Below are positions 9,665-19,689 of a stretch of 64,000 nucleotides of DNA, one piece after another. The stretch lies in NCBI RefSeq assembly GCF_000746825.1, contig NZ_JQIV01000003.1, forward strand, positions 1 through 64,000, given 5' to 3'. Each line of letters opens with the position of its first letter. Position 1 is the first letter of the stretch. The notes beneath the pieces are model-generated. The model was not told where the DNA came from. It was given only the letters and a program-made list of their open reading frames with translations, and searched no databases. Origin of the DNA: Carnobacterium inhibens subsp. inhibens DSM 13024. Lineage in GTDB: Bacteria > Bacillota > Bacilli > Lactobacillales > Carnobacteriaceae. Position numbers and translations under genes: made by a program.

Positions 9665-12439
9665 ATGAGAAATCCTAGGAATAAATTAAAAGTTTTCATC
9701 AGCTCGAAGACTGGGGAAACACTTACTGATCAAAAATATATGCTAGCTCGTATTGCTGTAAAAGAGACATTAGAATCAACAGGTCTGTTTGAGGTGTATT
9801 CTTTTGAATCTGAAGGACCATCGGTAAATTCCGCACTGGACCATTACACTGGAGGCCTAGAAGATAGTGATGTATGTATATTTCTGATTGATAATAAAGA
9901 TGGCGTGCCTCCAGGTGTACAAAATGAAATTGATATTGTAAATAAGTACCAGATTCCTTCGCTCTATTATTTTTGTCAAGGTGACGAAAAAGAAAAAACG
10001 CAAACACAGATTGAATTACTTAGAGCAACGCAACCCAAGCATGCAAATATTAACTCTTTTAGTGAATTTATTGAGAAGTGTGCAATACATTTAGTAGACG
10101 ATGTATTACTAACATATAAACGTATGGTTAAATCCAAGAGTGGACAGGATGATATATCTGAAACAAGTAAATCTTTTGACGGAAAATCAGAGATTTTGAA
10201 TACGAACTCTGGAGCAGTTGAATCAAGTAATAATTTTATTTTTAGTAAAGAAAAATTGATTAATGAGTCATGTCGAAATTTCTTTGGAAATTTCATTTTT
10301 GGTAATGAAATTAAACAATTTGACAAGAAAGACTTTGATTTTTATTGTTCAAAATACTTGTTGACTATGTTTGGACAAGCAACTATTGAAGAATTTAATA
10401 TGAGTCTTTTTCTGGAATCTTTAGGTAAAATTCTGCCACAACCTTATTATGAAGTAGTCGAGAAAAGATGGATCTCAAATCAGAAGTATTATTTGGAAGA
10501 GTATGATGAATCGCTAACACTTTTACAAGAAGCATTAGCGCTTGCTGAGTCTTACAACGGAACGGTTGCGGAATGGGTTGTTCAAGACATTCTAATAGAT
10601 TTGAGAAATAGAGAAATTAATATAGCGGAAACAAAAAATGAATACTTTCGAGAGACAACAGGTCAAAAGGGAATGAATAGTCGCCGCGAAAAGCTATATT
10701 ACCCATTAATTGATCGAAATGAGAAAAACTTACTTGAATGGATTGAAAAAGAAAGGCAAAAAAATGAGATGAGAAGCTATTCTAGCTGGAGTTCTTACGG
10801 TGACATCTCATTTTTAAGTGATTATATAGCTGATATATATTATCAAGCCATGATGTTTGGTTCTCTTACCCACTTAAATAGAATATATACTTTAATTCAG
10901 AGGCTAACGTACCAATTGAGCAAATTTACAGATTACTGGCCATGGGTAATGACACTTTTAAGTACCACAATAGTTACACTGGATCGTAAAAAAACAACTC
11001 AGATAACACACCATTTTGATAAACTGCTTGAAAAAATGAACCCGGAAGATGCCAGAAAAGTTTATCAATTCTCAAACAACGCTAAACCAAGTCATAATAA
11101 ATTTAGTGCAAATCTTATTGCGATGTCTGAAATTGGTTACTACTTAAACGACGATGATTTTGAACAATATTGGAATATTCTCAAATTGGAAATTGATTCA
11201 TGGGTTAAAGATGAAAATAGTATGGTATCTTTACAAGCTTATATTTTTCAGTGTTTAAAAAATATAAGTAATCGTGTTGATGATAACTATATATTGGAAT
11301 TTGGTTTAAATCTTCTAGAATCACCTAAGAGACGTTATTACCTTGATGTTCTGAAGTTATTATCCGGGAATTACACTGATTATAAATTAGTTAGTGTTGA
11401 CAATTCCAACAGAACAGTTGATACCCTTATTAAGTATTCACAAGAAAGTATTGATTTCAATGAACTTAAAAGTGTCCAAACTATTTTTTTGCTATTGAAA
11501 AATATAGATAATGAAAGTCAAAAAGAAATGGAAACATTTATTCAAAATAAGTGGCCTGAATTCTATTCTAATGAATATAGGCTTGAAAAAAATAAATATA
11601 TAGAATCTGGAAATATTCTTATTAAATTGAAAACTGAAGACATACACAATAGAAATCTCACTCAAGGGAAAAATGGTATCTATGCTGGATACGGAACAAA
11701 TCCGTATCATGAAGCGAAGAATATACTGACTATGTTGGATGAAAAACCAGAAGAAAACATGCTTGGTGAATTGTTTATAGCAACATCAGCTACGATTCTT
11801 TCTAGTAATCAATTTGTAGAAGACAAACTGAGTGCTTATCACCTCATGATTTTCTTATTGAGGTATGACATATCTCTTATAGAAAGAGAAAAAGAAGTGG
11901 TTACTCGACTCATTCAATTTCAAGATTATGAGATTGCAAGCGAATCAATGATGAGTTATGTTGACAGTACAATGCTGATATTAAGCCATTTGTTGTTGTT
12001 GGAATGCTTAGGAAAGAACCAGTTTGCTGAGATTGCTAAAATCCTATTAGTATTCACTAACCCAGGAAATCAAGTGGAGGCTTGTAAGATGCTTCAAACC
12101 TTCCTTTATAATTATCAAAATTACAAAATTAGAACAAGTTTAGAAAGTTTATTAATGCAATGTACACTTTTATGGACCAACTCAGATAATCTTAATGTTA
12201 GATGGAACAACACTCATTTACAACTTAAACTGATAGAAAAGAAGAAATATAGAAAAATAATCGGTCAAAATCTTCAGAGCATTATGGAGTCAGACAACGC
12301 AATCGTTAAAAGTCAGATTGTTCATAAAATAGATTTAATTAATAGTTTAGATAAAAAACTAGGTCAAACTATCTTTGAAAGTGCAAAGAATGATAATAAC
12401 TTCGTGATCCGGAAAATAGTTGATATTAAAAATATATAA
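9665..12439 (+). CDS. DUF4062 (TIR-like) protein with long helical C-terminus, candidate defence gene
   Basis: 924 residues. Residues 8-130 fit the DUF4062/TIR-like fold: KVFISSKTGETLTDQKYMLARIAVKETLE, EGPSVNSALDHYTGGLEDSDVCIFLID and PGVQNEID. The remaining ~750 residues are helix-rich without a P-loop and look like TPR/HEAT-like solenoid repeats (YDESLTLLQEALALAES at about 280-297 is TPR-like). Such architecture, a TIR-family effector on a repeat sensor, is common in bacterial immune proteins, but here no NTPase module is visible. Own ribosome-binding site (GAAGGAGA) and no operon partner. Neighbouring ApeA-like and helicase genes support a defence role; this is inference. Confidence 0.6.
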   Translation: MRNPRNKLKVFISSKTGETLTDQKYMLARIAVKETLESTGLFEVYSFESEGPSVNSALDHYTGGLEDSDVCIFLIDNKDGVPPGVQNEIDIVNKYQIPSLYYFCQGDEKEKTQTQIELLRATQPKHANINSFSEFIEKCAIHLVDDVLLTYKRMVKSKSGQDDISETSKSFDGKSEILNTNSGAVESSNNFIFSKEKLINESCRNFFGNFIFGNEIKQFDKKDFDFYCSKYLLTMFGQATIEEFNMSLFLESLGKILPQPYYEVVEKRWISNQKYYLEEYDESLTLLQEALALAESYNGTVAEWVVQDILIDLRNREINIAETKNEYFRETTGQKGMNSRREKLYYPLIDRNEKNLLEWIEKERQKNEMRSYSSWSSYGDISFLSDYIADIYYQAMMFGSLTHLNRIYTLIQRLTYQLSKFTDYWPWVMTLLSTTIVTLDRKKTTQITHHFDKLLEKMNPEDARKVYQFSNNAKPSHNKFSANLIAMSEIGYYLNDDDFEQYWNILKLEIDSWVKDENSMVSLQAYIFQCLKNISNRVDDNYILEFGLNLLESPKRRYYLDVLKLLSGNYTDYKLVSVDNSNRTVDTLIKYSQESIDFNELKSVQTIFLLLKNIDNESQKEMETFIQNKWPEFYSNEYRLEKNKYIESGNILIKLKTEDIHNRNLTQGKNGIYAGYGTNPYHEAKNILTMLDEKPEENMLGELFIATSATILSSNQFVEDKLSAYHLMIFLLRYDISLIEREKEVVTRLIQFQDYEIASESMMSYVDSTMLILSHLLLLECLGKNQFAEIAKILLVFTNPGNQVEACKMLQTFLYNYQNYKIRTSLESLLMQCTLLWTNSDNLNVRWNNTHLQLKLIEKKKYRKIIGQNLQSIMESDNAIVKSQIVHKIDLINSLDKKLGQTIFESAKNDNNFVIRKIVDIKNI

Positions 12440-13075
12440 TTTTATTTACCTAGTAAAAGTAAATTTTACGGGAGTATCATCTTATTTCAACGAAGTTATA
12501 CCTCACCTATAATCATCTGTTGGTATTTAAGTGGTTTGCTCCCTACCTACATCTCTATTTTTTGAAATTTAGGTATGGGGTAAAAGCACGTTCTATATTT
12601 CATACTTGTTCCATATTCTGTTTTTTACCATCTTTGGCTTTATTATAACTCTCAACCATAGTCAATACTTAAGAGTAATAAATATGGGTTTCAGCTGCAG
12701 TAAAATCAAAGAGTACGTGGTGTCATAACTCATAGTCAATAAAAAAGGATGAACACTATGAAATATGGATATACGGGTGAATAGTAATCACTAACTAAAT
12801 TATTAACCTCTTCATTTAAAAGTCAGACCTTAAATTTAACTGTTTCTTTTTTATTTTAATGTAGATTTAGGGTGTACCCATAATAGTCACGAGAAGAGAC
12901 CGTATTTATTAGCTTTTTGAATGTAGATTGTAATTGTCTATTAAACATATAAAGAACAATCTTCGATTTTTACATAAGAAAGATAGATTAGTCGTTGTGT
13001 TGATAAAACTTTAGGTCTTGATTATGATAAAATTATCTACACTTTACCATTAGTTAAATCGAAAGGAGATTTAAT
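12440..13075. other. intergenic region with a resolvase start remnant
   Basis: No intact gene. At 12758-12784 a ribosome-binding site and ATG open a frame MKYGYTGE-stop that matches only the first residues of serine resolvases (MKYGYxRVST). This suggests the stub of a deleted recombinase. The promoter and ribosome-binding site (AAAGGAGA) of the next gene lie at the right end. Confidence 0.4.
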
Positions 13076-14497
13076 TTGAAATTAACAGATAGATTGTTAA
13101 CAGATGAATTTATTATTGGAGGAGTTTGGTCCGATAACGCCGATTTTAAAGATTCTTTACCAGGAAATTTGACTTATAGCTATTCTAACAACCAACTTTA
13201 TGTAGAATTTATAGATACTGATTTTAATGTTGGAGAGGTATGGGGAACTTTTTATGGTTTGGTAAATAGAACGGAAATTGTAACCTTAACCAATGTCCGT
13301 GTTTCACACACGAAAGGGGGTAGTGTGCAGTATACAAAGATAGTTGCAGATAGTATGATTATTGACTCGAAACCTATAACAGATGTAGATAGTTTTTTTC
13401 ATAGAGAAATTAGTTTTACATATAATAATTTAAAAGATTGGTCTTGGGTAAATCCATGGAATTCTGATGACCTTAATAAAAGTTACTACTATGAAGAACC
13501 TGCTTTAAAAAAATATAAATTAGAATCAATTGGTGGACTATTAGAAGAAAAGGTAGCGCCAATAGAAAAATTAAAAGGTATTTGTGTGCAAGAGATTAAT
13601 TTATCATATACCCCCTACTATAAAATTACACTAAATCAGGATAAAACGATTAAAGAACTCCATGAATTAATTTATAGAATTAGCCTATTATTCAACTTAT
13701 TTTTGGGTAAAAAAATTAATATTCAATTTTTAGATTTTCCTTCTGAAATAGAGGATATATCAGGAAATAAAATTAGAAGTAGTGGGAGGTTTTATACACT
13801 ACAACAGAAAGAAAGAAGCAGTTCTTATCAACCATATCCTCCATATTCATATGATATTATTGCTGATGCATTAGGAAAATATCTAAATATATTCTTATTA
13901 AATTTTGAAAAAATAAAAGTAATTATTCAAAATTTTTCCGTAACTTTTACAGGTGGTAACTATGTTGAAAATTCCTTTTTAGATGCTTCTCTTAATTTAG
14001 AAGTATTACATAGAGAATTTTTTAGTGGAAAAAAAGAAGTAAATGACGAATTAATTGAAGCAAAAGAGTTAATAAAAAGTGCATTGAAGCAAATCAGAGG
14101 TGAATTAAAGGAAAAAATTCTATCCAATTTAAATAACTTAGATGACACTACTCTTAGAAAAAAAACACTTGAACTGTTGAGAGATATGCCAGATGATTTA
14201 CTTAATAAGTTGAATTTAGAAGGATACAATTTTAATAATAGTAAGGGAAAAAAAGATTTTGCAATAATGTGCTCAAATACTAGAAACTTTATTACTCATG
14301 GAAGCTCAAATGATCAACTAAAGATTTTCTCTTCAGTTGATCTAATTAAAGTAGCAAAAATTCTTAATATAGTATCAGAATATCATGTTATGAAAATAAT
14401 CGGTTTAGAAGACAAAGATATTATCGAGGCAATTTCTCATAAAAACTACTACCAAAAAGTTTTAACTAATCTATATGAATTTCAGGACTTAAATTAA
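13076..14497 (+). CDS. ApeA-like HEPN abortive-infection protein
   Basis: 473 residues starting at TTG after AAAGGAGA. The N-terminal ~200 residues (FIIGGVW, NLTYSYSNNQLYVEF, VWGTFYGLVNRTEIVTLTNV) resemble the ApeA N-terminal domain. The C-terminal half is helical and has the HEPN nuclease signature R-x4-H at R403-H408 (RNFITH) followed by G. HEPN proteins of this type cleave RNA on phage infection and stop growth. Monocistronic. Adjacent to the DUF4062 protein and a helicase. Confidence 0.7.
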   Translation: MKLTDRLLTDEFIIGGVWSDNADFKDSLPGNLTYSYSNNQLYVEFIDTDFNVGEVWGTFYGLVNRTEIVTLTNVRVSHTKGGSVQYTKIVADSMIIDSKPITDVDSFFHREISFTYNNLKDWSWVNPWNSDDLNKSYYYEEPALKKYKLESIGGLLEEKVAPIEKLKGICVQEINLSYTPYYKITLNQDKTIKELHELIYRISLLFNLFLGKKINIQFLDFPSEIEDISGNKIRSSGRFYTLQQKERSSSYQPYPPYSYDIIADALGKYLNIFLLNFEKIKVIIQNFSVTFTGGNYVENSFLDASLNLEVLHREFFSGKKEVNDELIEAKELIKSALKQIRGELKEKILSNLNNLDDTTLRKKTLELLRDMPDDLLNKLNLEGYNFNNSKGKKDFAIMCSNTRNFITHGSSNDQLKIFSSVDLIKVAKILNIVSEYHVMKIIGLEDKDIIEAISHKNYYQKVLTNLYEFQDLN

Positions 14498-14711
14498 TTA
14501 TGTTCTTCCTATCAATAGATAAGAGAAATCATAGTTTTAATCCGTTAAGCAAGGTATTCTAACTTAGTTTAAATAATAGAACTTTAAAGTCGTAATCGAC
14601 TCCTAATTTCCTTAATCTTTGATATTTACAGCGAAAACAGAGTCATAACTTAAGGTTAATGACTATAATTTTATGAAAAACTAAAATTGTGTAAAGATGA
14701 GAATCCAGTGT

Positions 14712-14815
14712 ATTAAGAAGTATGTGGTATAGAACAGGATCTAGTAAAACAGCTATGCAAGGTGGACAACTGGTAATATAATACACCTGATGTGAGCTAG
14801 GAGTATGACAAATAA
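14712..14815 (+). pseudogene. degenerate copy of the VirB6-like gene 3' end
   Basis: The bases encode RSMWYRTGSSKTAMQGGQLV and then stop. They align with the C-terminal part of the VirB6-like gene at about 3225-3330 (SMWYGTGSGKATMQGGKVA), including the following ATGATGCGAGC-like stretch. A leftover from a duplication or recombination that placed transfer DNA on both sides of the lanthipeptide and defence genes. Confidence 0.75.
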
Positions 14816-14826
14816 AGCTTCAACAT

Positions 14827-14872
14827 AAAAATCTATACAACAATCAATAATGGTTGTTGTATAGATTTTTTG
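14827..14872. terminator. terminator hairpin
   Basis: AAAATCTATACAACA / TGTTGTATAGATTTTTT with a 13-nt loop, directly after the VirB6 remnant. The rest of 14498-15007 shows no gene. Confidence 0.75.
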
Positions 14873-15007
14873 CTTACTCCTATTTCATATTAAATTGGAT
14901 AATAATATAAAGACACGCAGAGATATTTTCGTTTAGAACTCAGTGTGTCTCTTGCCTAACAATTTATTAAAGGCACCTTAGCAGTTAAAGAATATTGAGA
15001 GTCAAAC

Positions 15008-15706
15008 TTATAGAGACGGACTGTTTTCATTAGTCTCTAATGTACAACCGGCATAGTAGTATTTAACATCCTCTAGATAAAGAAAAATTTGCTTTTTATT
15101 TGAATAAGTTGATGTTCTGATTATAGGCATAACCATGATAAGTAGTGCTATTACAGTAATCATAATAATCAATAATGATACAATAAAGAGGAATAAATCT
15201 TTCTCATATAGAATTTCATTTTGTTGAGAGAAAAATAGGTTTAAAAGGAAGCCTGCAGGAACCCAAAATAAAAAGAAAAAAACTTTTGATATAAAATTAA
15301 AAGAAGTAAGAATAGCATTTTTTTCTTCAATTAAATTTTTTTCAATTTGATTTTGTAGCATTTCTATATCTTCTTTGTGTTTAAATCCTTGTTTTTCTAA
15401 TAATTGTTTAAAAAGAATAAGTTCATTATGAGGGGTAATCAAATTTCTTTCTAATTTATTAGTTTTATAATATAGAAATGATAAACAAATTATTACTAAA
15501 AGAGGAACCCCCCAGCTAAAATTGCCTAATTTCTTGTCAAGGATTATTAATACAAACACTATTATTACTGACAGTTCCATAAGGATAAAAGTAATAGAAA
15601 CTAATTTATTATTTTTTATAAAATAAGTAAACTTATTTAATGTTAATTTGTTACTTTGAAAAGTTTGTTTAGCAATTTTTTCAACTAAGTAGTAATAATT
15701 AATAAT
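15008..15706 (-). CDS. four-helix membrane protein, unknown; possible ATT start
   Basis: The first in-frame ATG is at 15580, within a continuous open frame and without a ribosome-binding site. A clear GGAGG (complement of 15715-15719) sits 8 nt before an in-frame ATT at 15706, giving about 232 residues beginning INYYYLVEKIAKQTF. Four hydrophobic segments in two pairs are separated by a charged helix (LLEKQGFKHKEDIEMLQNQIEK). Not recognised. An ATT start, or an ATG lost by mutation or sequencing error, are both possible. Confidence 0.55.
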   Translation of the reverse strand: MINYYYLVEKIAKQTFQSNKLTLNKFTYFIKNNKLVSITFILMELSVIIVFVLIILDKKLGNFSWGVPLLVIICLSFLYYKTNKLERNLITPHNELILFKQLLEKQGFKHKEDIEMLQNQIEKNLIEEKNAILTSFNFISKVFFFLFWVPAGFLLNLFFSQQNEILYEKDLFLFIVSLLIIMITVIALLIMVMPIIRTSTYSNKKQIFLYLEDVKYYYAGCTLETNENSPSL

Positions 15707-15961
15707 ACTTAAAACCTCCGTTTAACTTAAGATAATTAATAACTATATAGATGCGATAAGATTAACTGATATGTAAATAAGCAGTATACAATCTGAGTAA
15801 TAACCATATATTTCTTATTAAAGTAAGTATAATGCGATAATAATTTTATTGGTAATAACGTTGCTTTATTTAATAATTAAATAGGGGATTCAATTTTTTG
15901 TGTGACTAAATTGTTCCTTTTTTAAAGGAATGAAATTTTCGTCTATAAAAAAAACGATATA

Positions 15962-15995
15962 TTCAGCGTTTAAAATTCTTTCTTTAAACGCTGAA
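15962..15995. terminator. hairpin, possible terminator of the helicase gene
   Basis: TTCAGCGTTTAAA / TTTAAACGCTGAA stem with an AT-rich loop, in the space downstream of the helicase gene. 15721-16095 is otherwise empty. Confidence 0.45.
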
Positions 15996-16095
15996 CTTCT
16001 ACTGGTAGTACTTTTGACATGTTAGACATTGACTGTTGAGTATGGTACTGACGTATATTTTTTCAATAAAATTGTCATATAATGAATTGTTGTAT

Positions 16096-18411
16096 CTATT
16101 CTATGATTTTACTCTTTTTTATTTTTACAGATGCAGCTATAGTGGGTATAATTCTGTTGAAATTATTTCTTTGTCTATCTGATGAATAAGGAAAAGAGTT
16201 TCTAACTAAGTCTAAAGGTAATTCTTTTCGATAGCAGAAATTAATAGCAATTTGGTAAATATCTTTTGGATATTTGATTCTTGAATATGAAATACGAGGA
16301 TTGGGATTATTATTCTTTATTTTGTTTTCTTGTACGAAGTTTCTTAACCATCCAATCAAATCTGAATTATCCTTGTTTGAATTACTAAGCGTATTTAATT
16401 TGTTTTTTTCAAAATTTGTTTTACTTTCTTCTGAAAAATTATTTGTAGCTCTTGATAGTGAAAATGAAGGAATATTTAAATCAGAACGTTTATATTCCAT
16501 ATGCTCTATTTGAACACCATTAGAAGTGGACTCTCTCATAAAATCAAATATATCATCTAAATATGGTGTTAACTTATAATTACGTTCTTCAAAAAAATGA
16601 AGAGTATCGGAGTTTCCCCATATTCGTGAATCAAATATTGTAAGTATTCCATAGTCGTTCCTGCTTCTAATTAGTCTACCTAGGCCCTGCTCCAATTTTT
16701 TAAACATCATTGGCCTTATGAAAGTATTAAAAACATCCTTCTCATCACATCCTGAAGATATAAGGTTTATATAGGGATCTGTAGGAACAGGGTAGGGAAG
16801 TTTAGTTAGTATTACTTTATCTAATGAGCGCCCTTCAACAGAAAATCCAGAAAAAAAACTACCAGATCCCACTAGAATACTACTTTCGTCTTTCTTAAAT
16901 TTATCGCTAATGAGTGAGACACTACTTTCTCCCTGGGTGTAGACCATATTGTTGTTTATTGGATTTTTTTTGAGATTATTAGATATAGTCGCTACATGTT
17001 CATTAGATGTGCATAAAATAAGAGCCCCACCAGATGATAAATTAAGTAGTTCAGGTAGACAGTCTTCTAGTTCCGCTAAATGGTTTTTAGCGTCTTTGCT
17101 GGGATGTGGAAAAATTTTTGGTACATATACGAGTGTCTGCTTTTTTAAATTAAAAGCACTAGAGTACTTTTTATATATATATTGATTCTCGTTTAAACCC
17201 CAATTAATTTTGAACTCATTCGTATGCTCTCCAGAGGTCAAGGTACCAGACATAAATATAATTTTATTAAATTGTGATACGTTTGTTATGAATTTTTTAA
17301 ATTCCTTATTGAAATGATTTGATACATAATGTAGTTCAATATTACCATCAAACTGTAACCAGGAAGTATTTTTTTCGTTATCAATAAAAGCTATTAAATG
17401 ATTTAAAATGATTTCTAATTCATCATGAGTATTTGAAGAATTAGAAAATCGTTTAGACATAATCATTTGAGCTATATTTGATTCAATAATACTTTTAATA
17501 GATTTTACGATTTCCAAAATATCATCAGATACTTGGTATCTCATACTACTTTCAAAATTTGAATTGACATATTTTATCTTTTCATTTTTTAACTTATTTA
17601 CAAGCGCATTATATTTAGTAGAGTCTCTTTTTAATTTTATTTTTTTAAGTTTGCTATACGTAAGAGATTGTTCAAGTCGTCCTAAAAAATTTTCTTTTAA
17701 ACTATGAGCTTCATCAAAAACTATTATACCAGGATTGCTAGGTATAATTTCTTTATATCCATATTTAAGATTGAGATACGTTTGTATTTGCTGATCATGA
17801 TTTGTAATAGTTAATTTGTTTCTATTGTCTTTATACTTATATCTGTGTTCATGACTAGGACAACTTCCAAAGCACTTTCCACTTAAGTTACTCATTAATA
17901 AATATTTTTTTATTTTATATCTATTAAACCCTGGGTACATTTTTTCTAATTCTGAAACATATCCGTATAAACAATTATCAAAGTAATTATTTAACTGTTC
18001 TATTTCAGATTCTAAAAATTTATCCCTATAATTTAGATAAGCTGCTCTACAAATATAATTTGATTTTCCTAGAGCGAGTATTTTTTCATTAGGTTTTATT
18101 AGTTCTAACTTTTCAAGAGTAACTGAATCTGAATCAAATATTTGATTTTGAAGGTTTATTGTGGAAGTAGCATAGGTTATGGAATTTTGTTGATTTGTTG
18201 AGTATAATATTGAAGGGACTAAAGTTCCTAGAGATTTCCCAGTGCCTACGGGAGCTTCTAAAAACAATATGTTTTTAGAAGAATTATATAAGAATTCGGT
18301 AATATCAAGACTCATTTGTACTTGAGATGATCTTATAGATGTTTTCTTATTAAAAAGCAAAGGTATTTTATCTTCAAATATAGCTAGATTTTTCTCGATT
18401 TCTTTATTCAA
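16096..18411 (-). CDS. DinG/XPD-like superfamily 2 helicase
   Basis: 771 residues. Q-motif-like RSSQVQM (28-33), Walker A EAPVGTGKS (52-60), DEAH box FDEAHSLKENF at about residue 235, MSGTLTSGE in the middle, and motif VI QGLGRLIRS near 570. Cysteines in YICRAAY, NCLYGY and GKCFGSCPSHE fit the four ligands of the XPD/DinG iron-sulphur cluster. These enzymes unwind DNA 5'-3'. No exonuclease domain. Monocistronic on the minus strand beside the HEPN and DUF4062 genes. It could act in defence or plasmid maintenance; the sequence does not decide. Confidence 0.8.
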   Translation of the reverse strand: MNKEIEKNLAIFEDKIPLLFNKKTSIRSSQVQMSLDITEFLYNSSKNILFLEAPVGTGKSLGTLVPSILYSTNQQNSITYATSTINLQNQIFDSDSVTLEKLELIKPNEKILALGKSNYICRAAYLNYRDKFLESEIEQLNNYFDNCLYGYVSELEKMYPGFNRYKIKKYLLMSNLSGKCFGSCPSHEHRYKYKDNRNKLTITNHDQQIQTYLNLKYGYKEIIPSNPGIIVFDEAHSLKENFLGRLEQSLTYSKLKKIKLKRDSTKYNALVNKLKNEKIKYVNSNFESSMRYQVSDDILEIVKSIKSIIESNIAQMIMSKRFSNSSNTHDELEIILNHLIAFIDNEKNTSWLQFDGNIELHYVSNHFNKEFKKFITNVSQFNKIIFMSGTLTSGEHTNEFKINWGLNENQYIYKKYSSAFNLKKQTLVYVPKIFPHPSKDAKNHLAELEDCLPELLNLSSGGALILCTSNEHVATISNNLKKNPINNNMVYTQGESSVSLISDKFKKDESSILVGSGSFFSGFSVEGRSLDKVILTKLPYPVPTDPYINLISSGCDEKDVFNTFIRPMMFKKLEQGLGRLIRSRNDYGILTIFDSRIWGNSDTLHFFEERNYKLTPYLDDIFDFMRESTSNGVQIEHMEYKRSDLNIPSFSLSRATNNFSEESKTNFEKNKLNTLSNSNKDNSDLIGWLRNFVQENKIKNNNPNPRISYSRIKYPKDIYQIAINFCYRKELPLDLVRNSFPYSSDRQRNNFNRIIPTIAASVKIKKSKIIE

Positions 18412-18865
18412 GTAACCATCCTTACTATTAAGTTATATAAATATTATAACACAATATATAGCGTGTCGTTTGATTTTGTTGCACATCATATAGATGCTTT
18501 AACGTGATTAGTTTAAATGAATCACTATAACTTGAATACCAATCTTAATAAAAAATAATAAATAAAGGAACTATATAAGGTTATTGAAAGAGATGTGAAA
18601 TACTTTTATGTGTCCTCAGAGATCAATAATGTCAGTTACCTACTTTAATTTGTCGGTTAGATGTTATTAAATAAATACTAATAGTTGAAATTATAAAAAA
18701 GAATACAGTCGTTTTCGCCTTGTCTCCTAGATGACTTGGTTTATGAATCAGCGTGTAACGAGTATACTAACTGACAACCTCCTACGGTTTTTCCTATAGA
18801 TTAAAAATATCATCGTTTACCTTACGGGTAGAATTTAGTTTGATTATTTCTTATGTGATAAAAGC
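18412..18865. other. intergenic, nothing recognised
   Basis: AT-rich, with stops in all frames and no repeat I can identify, apart from the promoter region of the helicase gene at the left end. Confidence 0.5.
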
Positions 18866-18900
18866 AAAAAAAGACGGAAAATTAACTCCGTCTTTTTTTT
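18866..18900. terminator. terminator
   Basis: AAAAAAGACGGA / TCCGTCTTTTTTTT hairpin, downstream of the following minus-strand gene. Confidence 0.8.
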
Positions 18901-18922
18901 ATGTTCAGCTAAATATTATTAT

Positions 18923-19351
18923 CTATATGCTTTGTATACTATTGAAAACATTTTCTAAATTAGTTAGGTTGCCATCCTTCCAAGCATATAATGATTGAAG
19001 GTAAAATGTTTCATTTTCGAAATCAACATGATTTAAAACTTCAATCATTGAATCAATGATTGAAACGGTTTTTTGTATTTCTACTTTATTGGTATTTTCT
19101 TGTGTTGTATTCAATGTAGTGGCTAATCCGTAGAAAGCTTCAATGTAATCTTCCTCATAAAGAAACCCTGCGCTATCTGGAACTGATGAATATGGGCTTA
19201 CAGAAGCTTCCGACAACGCTGTAACAATTCTAAGGTCTTCCGGTTTTTCGTTGGCTTGTGCATTGTTTTTTTCAGATGTTCTAGTAAACCCAAATAAACC
19301 CCCAACAATTAAAAGTACAACTCCTAGTGAAATCATTATCTTTTTAGTCAT
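18923..19351 (-). CDS. small membrane-anchored or secreted protein, unknown
   Basis: 142 residues with an N-terminal hydrophobic anchor or signal (KKIMISLGVVLLIVGGLFGF) and an acidic, helical extracellular part with no Cys. Resembles short uncharacterised exported proteins of Firmicutes. Function not recognised. Confidence 0.6.
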   Translation of the reverse strand: MTKKIMISLGVVLLIVGGLFGFTRTSEKNNAQANEKPEDLRIVTALSEASVSPYSSVPDSAGFLYEEDYIEAFYGLATTLNTTQENTNKVEIQKTVSIIDSMIEVLNHVDFENETFYLQSLYAWKDGNLTNLENVFNSIQSI

Positions 19352-19645
19352 AACCCTAACCCCTTTCCATTTCTATAGTAAATACTTATGGTATAACTAT
19401 ACGAAGAGTTTTGGTAATTTGCAAGTGTTCTATATAATTCTATTAAAATTGATAAATTAATTTGCACTCATATATTATGTAAAAGATGTGAATTTTCGAT
19501 TGAAATCTAATTCTTTAGTTGATAAATCTTCTCTGCTACTACTTCTTTTAATTTTAAAAACATAAGAAATCTTATGTTTTCATATCAATAACTTTTGCGC
19601 TTGACATTACCAGATTTTTTAATTGATAATATTATGAGAAAACAA

Positions 19646-19684
19646 AAAAATACGCAATCCTCGAAAGGATTGCGTATTTTTTTA
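19646..19684. terminator. terminator
   Basis: AAATACGCAATCC / GGATTGCGTATTTTTTT hairpin; ends just before the stop codon of the minus-strand gene at 19690. Confidence 0.8.
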
Positions 19685-19689
19685 TGATA

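Noticed and set aside
9723-11710. Antisense ORFs opposite the DUF4062 gene
   Set aside because: Low-complexity shadow frames without starts or family features.
9665-12439. Classical STAND/Avs NTPase
   Set aside because: No Walker A or B motif could be found anywhere in the 924 residues.
16096-18411. CRISPR type IV CasDinG
   Set aside because: No other type IV genes or repeats nearby; the protein is closer to general DinG/XPD helicases.
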